Assembly: GCA_963756715.1 (NCBI GenBank)
Contig: CAVWOV010000018.1
Location: forward strand, 1-64,000
Reading direction: 5' to 3'
Length of the DNA: 64,000 bases
Source of the DNA: VAZQ01 sp963756715
GTDB lineage: Bacteria; Pseudomonadota; Alphaproteobacteria; Rhizobiales; Xanthobacteraceae
Both the position numbers and the translations under genes were made by a program. Positions 39,741-50,964 of this stretch are shown one piece after another. The notes beneath the pieces were generated by a model. It made no database searches and had not been told where the DNA came from. It was given only the letters and a program-made list of their open reading frames with translations. Numbering within the stretch: the first letter of the stretch is position 1; every line of letters starts with the position of its first letter.

Positions 39741-41000
39741 TCACCGTGTCCGCGCGGACAGATCGACGACGGACTCGCGCGCGTTGACGGTTTCGACATC
39801 GAGCCCCGCCGCCTTCTTGAAGTTCAACGCGGTGCCTTCGAGTTCCTCCCGGGTGAGCACGTCGCCGATCGCCGCAAAGCCCGCGGGTGCGCGCTCCTCG
39901 GCAAGCTGCAGCACGGTTTCGAGACCGAGATTGCGGTTGCGGATGACGATGTCGTTCATCGCCGCGATGCGCTGGTCCTGATAGCGCGCGAGCGCTTCGA
40001 CGGGATCTCCTGTCGCCAGCAGCGCGGCCGTCAGCACACGGCCGTCGACCACCGCCTGCGATCCCGCCTGCGCCCCCACCGGCTGCATCGGATGCGCGGC
40101 ATCACCAATCAGCGTAACCCGGCCGAAGCTCCAGCGCGGTACCGGATCGCGATCAACATTCGGCAATTGCATCACGCGCTCGGTGCGCGCGAGCAGCCCG
40201 TGGATGTCGAGCCAGGGAAAGGTCCAGCCCTTGAACGCTTCCGCCGCGACGGCCTGATCGGCGGCGGTGTCCCAGGCTTCGAGCGGGGCGGAGCCTGCCG
40301 GAATCTTGGCGTAGCCGAGCCAGTTGATGAGGACGCGACCGTCCGGGCGCGCCGCGATCGGGTAGAGGATAGCGCGGTGCGTGCGGTGGCCCACGACCGT
40401 CATGGAGCGTCCGGTCAGGTAGGGCTCGCCCTCGACGACGCCGCGATAATGCAGGTAGCCGTCGAACACGGCCTTCTCGCCCGGATAGAAATGCCGGCGC
40501 ACCGCGGAATGAATGCCGTCGGCGCCGATCAGAAGATCGCCCTCGGCTTCGCCCGCGATGTGCCCGGCCGGATCGGCGAAGCGCGCGATGACTTTGCCGC
40601 CGCGATCGTCGAAGCTCACGAGGCGATGTCCGGTCACGACGGCGTCGTCGCCCAGCCGCTCGCGGATGGCGCCGAGCAGAATCTCATGCAGTTTGCCGCG
40701 CGAGATAGAAATCTGCGGCCAGCGGTAGCCGGCGTCGCGCCCGCGCGGTTCGGTCCAGATGCGCTGGCCATGCTTATTGTAGAAGGCAAGCTCCGCCGTC
40801 AGGATGCCGGCGCGCGCCAGCGCCTCACTGAGTCCCAGCGCCGTCAGTTCACGAACCGCGTTGGGCTGCAAATTGATACCGTGGCCGGCCGGTTCGAGCC
40901 GCGCCACCGATTCGTAGACCCGGCAGGAGATGCCGATCTGGTGCAGACTGAGCGCCAGCGACAGCCCGGAGATACCGCCGCCAACGATAATGACGTGCAT
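39741..41000 (-). CDS. FAD-dependent aromatic monooxygenase (PHBH fold)
   Basis: About 419 residues from ATG 41000. FAD motifs: MHVIIVGGGISGLSLALSLHQ at the start, DLLIGADGIHSAVRRHFYPG in the middle and VTLIGDAAHPMQPVGAQAGSQAVVDGRVLTAALL late. The class is the group A flavin hydroxylases, such as salicylate hydroxylase. The gene is co-directional with the downstream Bug gene 11 bp away, so a transporter-enzyme pair for an aromatic acid is plausible. Confidence 0.9.
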   Translation of the reverse strand: MHVIIVGGGISGLSLALSLHQIGISCRVYESVARLEPAGHGINLQPNAVRELTALGLSEALARAGILTAELAFYNKHGQRIWTEPRGRDAGYRWPQISISRGKLHEILLGAIRERLGDDAVVTGHRLVSFDDRGGKVIARFADPAGHIAGEAEGDLLIGADGIHSAVRRHFYPGEKAVFDGYLHYRGVVEGEPYLTGRSMTVVGHRTHRAILYPIAARPDGRVLINWLGYAKIPAGSAPLEAWDTAADQAVAAEAFKGWTFPWLDIHGLLARTERVMQLPNVDRDPVPRWSFGRVTLIGDAAHPMQPVGAQAGSQAVVDGRVLTAALLATGDPVEALARYQDQRIAAMNDIVIRNRNLGLETVLQLAEERAPAGFAAIGDVLTREELEGTALNFKKAAGLDVETVNARESVVDLSARTR

Positions 41001-41010
41001 CCGGTTGTTC

Positions 41011-41986
41011 TCAGTTCGGCTGGATGCCCGCCGCACGAATGATTTCGCCGAAGCGCTTGTGGGCCGCGGTCATCTGCTCGACGGAACGCAGTACTGTTGG
41101 CATAGCCGGGGTCGAACCCGACCTTCGCCATCCGCTGCTGCACCTCCGGCATGGCGATGACGGCCTTGATCTCCTGATCAAGCTTCTGCACCACGGCGGG
41201 CGGCGTCTTGGCCGGCGCCGCGACGCCGAAGAATATCTGCAGGTGGAAACCAGGCAGCCCGCTCTCCTCCATGGTCGGCACCTGCGGCAGCGACGGTTCG
41301 CGCTGCGCCGACGCCGTGCCGAGCACTTTCACCTTGCCGGACGCCACGTGGGGCATGACGGCGATCGGCGTGGCCCAGATCATCGGGAGTTGGCCGCCCA
41401 GGAGATCGTTGAGCGCCGGACCGGTCCCGCGATACGGCACGTTCGTGATGTCGATCTTGGCGGCAGAGTTCATCATCAGCATGGCGAGATGATGCGGCGT
41501 GCCGATGCCGGGGGTGCCGACCGAAACCTTGCCGGGGTTGGCCTTGGCGTATGCGATGACCTCCTTCGGATTGTTCGGCGGAAACGACGGATTTCCGAAC
41601 AGCAGCAGCGACGTCGACGCGACGCGCGCCACCGGCGCGAAGTCGGTGAGCACGTCGAACGGCACGTTCTTGTGCAGCCATTTGTGCAGGATGGACGAGG
41701 TCTCGATCAGCAATAGCGTGTGGCCGTCGGGCGCCGCCTTGGCGACGCTGTCGGCACCGACCGTGCCGCCCGCGCCGGCGCGGTTTTCCACCACGACGGT
41801 CTGCTTGAGGCGCTCCTGCAGCTTCTCGGCGATCAGCCGCCCGATCGCATCGACGCCGCCGCCGGCCGCAAGCGGCACCACCAGCGTGATCGGCCGGGTG
41901 GATGACGGCGCGGGCGTTTGCGCCTGCGCCTGCGGACCAAGCGCAACACAAGCCAAGGCAAGCATGATCGTCGAGTGCAGTCGCAT
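41011..41986 (-). CDS. Bug/TctC-family substrate-binding protein (one-base insertion)
   Basis: Signal peptide MLALACVALGPQAQAQ, then STRPITLVVPLAAGGGVDAIGRL, ENRAGAGGTVGADSVAKAAPDGHTLLLIETSS and PYRGTGPALNDLLGGQLPMIW. Near the C-terminus an extra T at 41096-41097 breaks the frame. With it removed the tail reads GYATVLRSVEQMTAAHKRFG and ends AAGIQPN, the usual family end, at 41011. About 324 residues. Transcribed just before the monooxygenase gene. Confidence 0.87.
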
Positions 41987-42142
41987 CGTTTTCTCCCAAT
42001 GTGCGATTCTGTCCGGTCATCGGCTGACCGGTGCGTCGCTTAATGCCAAGCTAGCTTGCGGCTGCCGGCGGGGCAATTGCGCCGGGTGCGTCAGATTGAG
42101 TTGGCGGGGAGCGGCAACGATACCACGAAAATGGGATGCACT

Positions 42143-43292
42143 TTACGTTCGAGCCGCGCCCACGGTATCGGCCATGACCGCCCCGCGGAAACCGATCGGC
42201 TTGTCCGGCCCGACGGTGGAATCGCAGGCGGTCTGATGCTCGATCTCGGCGTTGAGCTGCGCCCCGACCAGCATCACGATCGTCGACAGCCACATCCACA
42301 TCATCACGCCGACGACCGCACCGAGCGCGCCGTAGGTGGCGTTGTAGTTCGCGAAGTTCGCCAGATACCAGGAGAACAGCGACGACATCACCAGCCAGGC
42401 GAGCGACGCGAACATGCTGCCGACGGTGATCCAGCGCCATTTGGCCGGCCGGCGGCTCGGCCCGTAGCGGTAGAGAACCGAGAGCCCAACCAGGATGAGA
42501 ACGACCATCACCGGCCAGCGCAGAAAGGCGATCATCGGCTCGTCAAGGCTGCTCAGGCCGAAGGCCGCGAGAAACAACGGGAACACCACGACGGCGGCAA
42601 GCGCCAGCGCGGCCGCCGCGATTGCCAGAACGGTGAAGAACAGCGACTCCACGTTGAGACGGATTATGCCGCGCTTTTCCTCTTCGTCGTAAATAATGTT
42701 CAGCGCGTCGAAGATCGCCTTCATCCCGGCATTCGCGCTCCACAGCGCAATGCCGAGGCTGAGCAGGAAACCGAACGTAAGCCGGCCGTCGCTCTTGCTG
42801 GCGATGCGGGCGATCTCGCCACGCAGGAGATCGAGCGTCCCGGCCGGCACGATATCGGACGGCAAACGAGAGATGAGTGCCGACCGTGCTCACATCCGCA
42901 AACAGCGCATAGAACGACACCCCGGCGGCAATCGCCGGAAACAGCGCGAGCAGCGAATAGAACACCACGCTGCCGGCGAGCGAGAGCAGCCGATCGTTCA
43001 GACTCTCCTGATAGGTGCGGACCAGAATATCCTTCCAGCCGCGCCACGGGATGCGCACTGGCGCGCTCGCATCGCGGCCCCTGCCCTCCTCGGCGGCGCG
43101 CCGGCCCTGCAACGGGAGCGGCTCCTGCGCCGGGGTCGGTCGCGGGATGTGACGCTCGGGTTTCCGCTTCTGCTTCTGCAAATTCTCGTAGGTATTCAGG
43201 GCGTAGATCACGCCCCCCGTGACCAGGACCGAGGCCGCAAACCAGGACACGAGCTCTTCAAGCCGCGACGGTGGGGAGGGAGAACGCTTCAT
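42143..43292 (-). CDS. YihY/BrkB-family membrane protein (one-base insertion)
   Basis: The start at 43292 is MKRSPSPPSRLEELVSWFAA, one helix, then a Pro/Gln-rich basic linker, then the YihY core: RTYQESLNDRLLSLAGSVVFYSLLALFPAIAAGVSFYALFAD. An extra A at 42864-42866 breaks the frame; the repaired join is HLSLPSDIVPAGTLDLLRGEI. The rest has at least four helices (LTFGFLLSLGIALWSANAG, SLFFTVLAIAAAALALAAVV, MFASLAWLVMSSLFSWYLA, GVMMWMWLSTIVMLVGAQLN). About 382 residues. Envelope protein of unknown exact role. Confidence 0.85.
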
Positions 43293-43406
43293 GTGCGGTG
43301 ACCAGGCGGATGGGCGGCGGGAAGTCATTCGACAACGATCTGCGCCGCGTTGGGTTCATCCTGCGTTTCGACAGCCGCCCACGCAAGCGCGCTTGGCTGT
43401 TGATGC

Positions 43407-43481
43407 CTAGTGTCCCGATTCCGAAGTTCGCATCATTCTGCGGCACAGTCGTTTGCGAACTTCGGAATCGAAGGACACTAG
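43407..43481. repeat. CTAGTG hairpin element E1 (75 bp)
   Basis: Outer stem CTAGTGTCC / GGACACTAG (9 bp), internal loop C opposite GAA, inner stem GATTCCGAAGTTCGCA / TGCGAACTTCGGAATC (16 bp, no mismatch), 21-base loop. First of a tandem pair with E2, 12 bp apart, upstream of carB. Confidence 0.9.
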
Positions 43482-43493
43482 CAACTTATTGAT

Positions 43494-43571
43494 CTAGTGT
43501 GGCTTTGGTTCAGAAGTCCGCACCTCGGACTCGCCGCAAGAATGATGCGGACTTCTGAACCGCCACACCAG
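43494..43571. repeat. CTAGTG hairpin element E2 (78 bp)
   Basis: Outer stem CTAGTGTGG / CCACACCAG (one mismatch), internal loop CTTT opposite G, inner stem GGTTCAGAAGTCCGCA / TGCGGACTTCTGAACC (16 bp), 23-base loop. Its reverse complement shares the loop core TCATTCT..GCGGC with E1, so the two stand in opposite orientation. Confidence 0.9.
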
Positions 43572-43652
43572 GGCATTTTTCCTTCCCTGCCCGTCGAATT
43601 CTGGTCTAAAGACCGCCCTGCGCAGGGCCAGACCTCGGCGCCTTCCGTGAGA

Positions 43653-43675
43653 CGCGCGGTTTGCGCGCCTTTTTT
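43653..43675 (+). terminator. Terminator-like hairpin in the carB leader
   Basis: CGCGC / GCGCG stem with a 5-base loop followed by CC and TTTTTT, 125 bp before the carB ATG. Could be an attenuator or the end of a transcript from the hairpin pair region. The stem is short. Confidence 0.35.
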
Positions 43676-43800
43676 GTGCCCTGCCGGTTGCTGTCGCTCC
43701 GGAGCGCGCCGACGGCGCGAACCCGGACCCAGACTTAACACTTCGGCCATGGAGTTCGGCGGCGGCCTGTCGGGCCGCCTCGGAATGACCGCGGAAAACG

Positions 43801-47136
<3,336 letters not shown>

Positions 47137-47321
47137 CGCCCGGGAAACCGGGCCGGCTGCCTGACGGTATGAGTTTGGGACAAGGTGTGGTCGCGTGGCC
47201 CGACGCAGGTTCGGCCGGCGATCAGACTTTTTGTCTCATGAGGCAGTTGTGTTGACGCGTTTTCCGGTGAGCGGGGATTGCTTCGCCGGACAGCGCAATG
47301 GAGTCGGAGGCTAAAGGAGCG

Positions 47322-47795
47322 ATGGAAAAGATTCCGATGACCGAAGCGGGCTATCAGACGCTCTCGGAGGAGCTCAAGCACCGCCAACAGGTCGAGCGGC
47401 CAAGGATCATCCAGCAGATTACCGATGCGCGCACGCACGGCGATCTGTCGGAGAACGCCGAGTATCATGCCGCCAAGGAACAGCAATCCCTCAACGAGGG
47501 CCAGATCGCCGAGCTTGAGGACAAGCTCGCGCGCGCCGAGGTCATCGACGTGTCGAAACTGTCCGGCGAAACCATCAAGTTTGGCGCGACGGTGACGCTG
47601 GTCGACGAGGACACCGAGAAGAAGCAGGTGTGGCAGATCGTCGGCGAGCCGGAGGCCGACGCCAAGCAGGGCCGGATCTCGATCACCTCCCCGCTCGCGC
47701 GCGCGCTCATCGGCAAAGCGAAGGGCGCCAACGTCGAGGTCGTCACGCCGGGCGGCGCCAAGGCCTATGAGGTGAAGAAGGTCGAGTGGCGATAG
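47322..47795 (+). CDS. greA: Transcription elongation factor GreA
   Basis: 157 residues from ATG 47322 after AAAGGAG. The N-terminal coiled coil (MTEAGYQTLSEELKHRQQVE, ITDARTHGDLSENAEYHAAK) bears the acidic DLSENAEY tip that enters the RNA polymerase channel; the C-terminal FKBP-like domain is VTLVDEDTEKKQVWQIVGEPEAD and LARALIGKAKGANVEV. Rescues backtracked polymerase. Confidence 0.97.
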   Translation: MEKIPMTEAGYQTLSEELKHRQQVERPRIIQQITDARTHGDLSENAEYHAAKEQQSLNEGQIAELEDKLARAEVIDVSKLSGETIKFGATVTLVDEDTEKKQVWQIVGEPEADAKQGRISITSPLARALIGKAKGANVEVVTPGGAKAYEVKKVEWR

Positions 47796-47947
47796 CCCTC
47801 ACTGCGGGCAATCACGCCGATCAATCGGCGTCGATCCTATCGGTGAACGGGTCGACGCTCAGTTCCCGCGAATCGGAACGCTGACATCGCATTTGCACGC
47901 CGGTTCCAAACCGCGCGCGATCATGCTTGGGCGTTCGCGTTGCCTCG
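47796..47947. other. Intergenic after greA
   Basis: No gene seen. It leads into a hairpin at 47948 and the promoter of the protease operon. Confidence 0.4.
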
Positions 47948-47974
47948 ATGGTCGAGCCAGGGCTGCTCGACCAT
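47948..47974. promoter_or_regulatory. Perfect 10-bp inverted repeat upstream of the PatG-like operon
   Basis: ATGGTCGAGC and GCTCGACCAT flank 7 bases, 153 bp before the proposed promoter. Could be an operator or a 3-prime hairpin of greA; no T-run follows. Confidence 0.4.
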
Positions 47975-48126
47975 GAATGCCCATCGATTGCACCACCGAT
48001 AGCTTGCAGGGCCTGCGAACAAGCCGGCGGCAGATCAGGCGAATGCTGTGGCGTGAGTTGCGCACCCGGATGTTCTCATCGGTGCGTCCTGAGCGCGCAT
48101 CATGCACTTATAAGTTGTCTTTTTCA

Positions 48127-48156
48127 TTGACACGATTATTACGAGCGCGATAGGAT
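48127..48156 (+). promoter_or_regulatory. Sigma-70-type promoter of the PatG-like operon
   Basis: TTGACA at 48127-48132 and TAGGAT at 48151-48156, 18-base spacer, 24 bp before ATG 48180. A consensus -35 is rare in this G+C-rich DNA. Confidence 0.55.
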
Positions 48157-48179
48157 TTAATTTCATCAGGGCGCTGTCG

Positions 48180-50180
48180 ATGAAAATCCCGTTTCATCGC
48201 GATGGATTGGCGATAGCGCAATCGGCTGCTGACGTCACAAGTTCCGAAGCCGCCGGCATGGGGCTTATTTGGAACGAGGCACGAGGCAACGCGGAAATAT
48301 GCGTGGCCGTGCTCGATGGTCCGGTCGATCAGTCTCACCCTTGCTTCGCCGGCGCCCATCTGGATCATCTGCCGACCCTGGTGCCCGGGAACGCCGATGA
48401 TGGTCCAGCCTCCCGGCACGGGACTCACGTCGCCAGCATCATATTCGGCCAGGTCGGCAGTCCCGTCACGGGCGTTGCGCCCGGCTGCCGTGGCTTGATC
48501 CTGCCGGTTTTTGCAAGCGGCGCGGACGGATCGCTGATCCTGTGCTCCCAACTCGACCTCGCCCGCGCCATCCTCCAAGCCGTCGAACATGGCGCGCATG
48601 TCATCAACATCAGCGGCGGGCAACTCACGCCCGCAGGTGAGCCCGAGCCGCTGCTGGCCAAAGCTATCGAAGCGTGCGCCGATCAAAATGTCCTGGTGAT
48701 CGCGGCCGCCGGCAATGACGGCTGCGAGTGTCTTCACGTTCCGGCCGCGCTCGCCACTGTGCTGTCGGTTGGTGCGATGAATGCACGTGGCGAACCGCTG
48801 GAGATCAGCAACTGGGGTGGATCGTACCAGACGCACGGCATCCTGGCGCCTGGGCAGGACATTTTGGGGGCCTCGCCGGGTGGCGGAATTGCCGCCAGGA
48901 GCGGCACCAGCTTTGCCACGCCGATCGTATCGGGAATAGCGGCCCTGCTTCTGAGCGCCCAAGTGCAGCGCGGGCAGCGGCCCGATCCTCATGCAGTTCG
49001 CAACGCGCTCATCGAGAGTGCCGTTCCCTGCGGCTCCACGGAATCGTCCGACGTCCGGCGATGTCTTGCGGGCCGCATCAATCCTGCCGGCGCATTGGAG
49101 CTCATAGTGGAGGGAGAAGCGAGGATGACCGAAGCAACCTTGATTGCACCGGCCGAGGCGGCCAGCATTGCACCGGCCGAACTGCCGCCCACGGAAGCCG
49201 GGCGGCCGGCTGCGGCTCGCGTCGCCGGCGCCACGGTGGACGCCGTCAGGCCAGCGTCATTGCCGGAGACCGCAGCATCGACGACCGGCGAGCCTATGAC
49301 GCGACGCCCCGCCGCGATGAGTGTCGCGCCGTCGGACTGCGGCTGCGGCGGTGGTGCGGCCTGCACATGCGGCACCGGCGGCACGCCGCAACTGATCTAT
49401 GCGCTCGGCAAGCTGGCCTACGATTTCGGCACCGAAGCACGCCGCGACCGCTTCGTCCAATTCATCGACGGCGGAAATCCATTCGATCCGGCAGCGATGG
49501 TGCAATATCTCACCAGCCAACCCTACGAGGCGGAGTCCCTGATCTGGACGCTCAATCTCGACGCCACACCGATCTACGCCGTCGTGCCGGCCGGACCATA
49601 CGCCTATTTGGCCTACGATCGGCTGCGCGAGACGTTCAACCAACAATCAACGAATGGCGTCGAGATGGTGTCGATCCCCGGTGTGCTTGCCGGCAGCGTC
49701 ACATTGTTCTCCGGTCAAGTCGTTCCCGCCGTGGTCCCGGCGATTCGTGGCATGAATAGCTGGGCTACACGCGCACTGGTTGCCCACGTGCTCGGCGCCC
49801 GGCCGACGGCAAAGAAGGAGCAAGAGGCCTACGACCAGCAGGCGGGCGGCCTCGGCAACTTCCTCAACCGGGTCTATTACGATCTGCGCAATCTCGGCAT
49901 GACGGCGCCCGACCGCGCGCTCAACTACGCAGCGACGAACGCGTTCCAGGCGTCGCAGGTCATTCTGACGGCGACACAAGGACAATTGCAGCTCGACACG
50001 ATCGCGGTGAGAAAAAGCCCGGTCTGCCGCCCGGATTCGGAATGCTACGACGTCGAGGTCGCTTTCTTTAATCCGGAAAACGAAAACCGGTCGAACCAGG
50101 TGTTTCGCTTCACCGTCGACGTCAGCGACGTGATCCCGGTGACCATCGGCCATATCCGCTCGTGGGCAAAACGAGCCTGA
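48180..50180 (+). CDS. PatG-like subtilisin (PatA/PatG-family peptide-maturation protease)
   Basis: 666 residues. N-terminal S8 domain with the catalytic triad Asp46 (VAVLDGPVD), His80 (SRHGTHVAS), Ser244 (SGTSFATP) and oxyanion Asn179 (AAAGND). A linker rich in Ala/Pro carries four Cys (387, 389, 395, 397; APSDCGCGGGAACTCGTGG). The C-terminal region from about 403 (LIYALGKLAYDFGTEARRDRF, GNPFDPAAMVQYLTSQPYEAE, VVPAGPYAYLAYDRL, NFLNRVYYDLRNLGMTAPDR) matches the domain that follows the protease in cyanobactin PatA/PatG-type enzymes. No signal peptide, so it acts in the cytosol. Two Cys-rich peptide genes with strong ribosome sites follow. Confidence 0.85.
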   Translation: MKIPFHRDGLAIAQSAADVTSSEAAGMGLIWNEARGNAEICVAVLDGPVDQSHPCFAGAHLDHLPTLVPGNADDGPASRHGTHVASIIFGQVGSPVTGVAPGCRGLILPVFASGADGSLILCSQLDLARAILQAVEHGAHVINISGGQLTPAGEPEPLLAKAIEACADQNVLVIAAAGNDGCECLHVPAALATVLSVGAMNARGEPLEISNWGGSYQTHGILAPGQDILGASPGGGIAARSGTSFATPIVSGIAALLLSAQVQRGQRPDPHAVRNALIESAVPCGSTESSDVRRCLAGRINPAGALELIVEGEARMTEATLIAPAEAASIAPAELPPTEAGRPAAARVAGATVDAVRPASLPETAASTTGEPMTRRPAAMSVAPSDCGCGGGAACTCGTGGTPQLIYALGKLAYDFGTEARRDRFVQFIDGGNPFDPAAMVQYLTSQPYEAESLIWTLNLDATPIYAVVPAGPYAYLAYDRLRETFNQQSTNGVEMVSIPGVLAGSVTLFSGQVVPAVVPAIRGMNSWATRALVAHVLGARPTAKKEQEAYDQQAGGLGNFLNRVYYDLRNLGMTAPDRALNYAATNAFQASQVILTATQGQLQLDTIAVRKSPVCRPDSECYDVEVAFFNPENENRSNQVFRFTVDVSDVIPVTIGHIRSWAKRA

Positions 50181-50323
50181 TCATGCACGTCCGGGATAAC
50201 GCCGGCAGGCCGACGTCCCGAAAGTGTCGCGAACATCGCTCGCGGGAAGCGATGAGCCCCGCACGGGGCAGATCAATCCGCGCCGCACCTCCCGCGCCGG
50301 CGCATGTCAGGAGGACACGAACG

Positions 50324-50501
50324 ATGAATCTGCCAAATCAGTCGGTCCCCGTTGCGCGTCACGTCAGCGCTTCGGCCATGGGAAAGATGAGGGCCGTCGG
50401 CCCGTCGAATATCGCGTGCGATGTGTGCCACATCGGCTGCAACCTGCTGCCGGAACCCGCCAAGTCCCTGTGTCACTTGGGCTTGCAACGCCGTGTGCTG
50501 A
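50324..50501 (+). CDS. Candidate Cys-rich precursor peptide 1 (one-base insertion)
   Basis: CAGGAGGAC precedes ATG 50324. The leader begins MNLPNQSVPVARHVSASAMG; the core region after VGPSN has Cys32, 35, 39 and 50. As sequenced the frame runs on without Cys to 50593. Removing one T at 50483-50484 gives CHLGCNAVC and a stop at 50499-50501, making 58 residues with six Cys (32, 35, 39, 50, 54, 58) and the motif CH[IL]GCN twice. That repeat supports the repair. The leader matches that of precursor 2 (MNLPxQxxPVxR). Likely substrate of the upstream protease. Confidence 0.65.
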
Positions 50502-50610
50502 TGAGGTCAAGAAATCTGCCGGACATTGCCTGTAAGGCGCCGGCAGACGCGCGCCTGCGACAGAATAGTCGCAGGCAATATCGCAACCGTTAACAAGAGG
50601 AGCGATCGAA

Positions 50611-50764
50611 ATGAATTTGCCCAAACAAGTCGCGCCAGTGAACCGGCAGGCAACGAAGGCCAGCCGCAATTCCAAGGGGATCGCACCGTCTGGCGAGTGC
50701 GGCTGCTTCTGTGAAATGCCTCGGCGTGTGCGTCGGCGGAACCTGCCACGGCGTGTGCATCTAG
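50611..50764 (+). CDS. Candidate Cys-rich precursor peptide 2 (one-base insertion)
   Basis: AAGAGGAGCG precedes ATG 50611. Leader MNLPKQVAPVNRQATKASRN, then GIAPSGECGC. As sequenced the frame turns into Arg-rich nonsense after the third Cys. Removing one T at 50707-50710 gives KCLGVCVGGTCHGVCI and a stop at 50762-50764: 50 residues with six Cys (30, 32, 36, 40, 45, 49) in a C-x-G-x-C pattern. A terminator follows 35 bp later. The core differs from precursor 1 while the leader is kept, which is typical of ribosomal peptide precursor families. Confidence 0.65.
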
Positions 50765-50798
50765 CCGCCGCCCGCACGATCGACGATTGATGCGACAC

Positions 50799-50830
50799 GT
50801 GACGGCTTGGCAGCAAGCCGTCACTTTTTT
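50799..50830 (+). terminator. Rho-independent terminator of the PatG-like operon
   Basis: Perfect 10-bp stem GTGACGGCTT / AAGCCGTCAC, 6-base loop, then TTTTTT. It closes the protease-peptide unit. Confidence 0.92.
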
Positions 50831-50964
50831 CGTGCGTGTTCGCCAGGCTACGGTTGCGCCAACGCGAGCCACGAAGACATAGCGCGCTGCGGAACCGCTC
50901 GATAGACTGGGTCGTGCCTACGCGTTTTCGCCCAGCACACTTGGTTCCGGAGTGCCTACGCGAC

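Noticed and set aside
42056..43222. 388-residue plus-strand frame opposite the YihY gene
   Set aside because: Antisense of a membrane protein gives His/Arg/Gln-rich nonsense; the YihY frame has helices and family motifs.
43407..43571. CRISPR or ordinary rho-independent terminators at the E1/E2 repeats
   Set aside because: No spacer-repeat periodicity, loops too large and no T-run; the shared exact architecture with E3/E4 points to a separate element family.
48180..50180. Ordinary secreted subtilisin
   Set aside because: No signal peptide or propeptide; a C-terminal PatG-type domain and adjacent Cys-rich peptides point to peptide maturation.
50162..50593. 143-residue frame starting inside the protease stop region
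   Set aside because: The upstream part lacks coding signals; the real start is the ATG at 50324 with a strong ribosome site.
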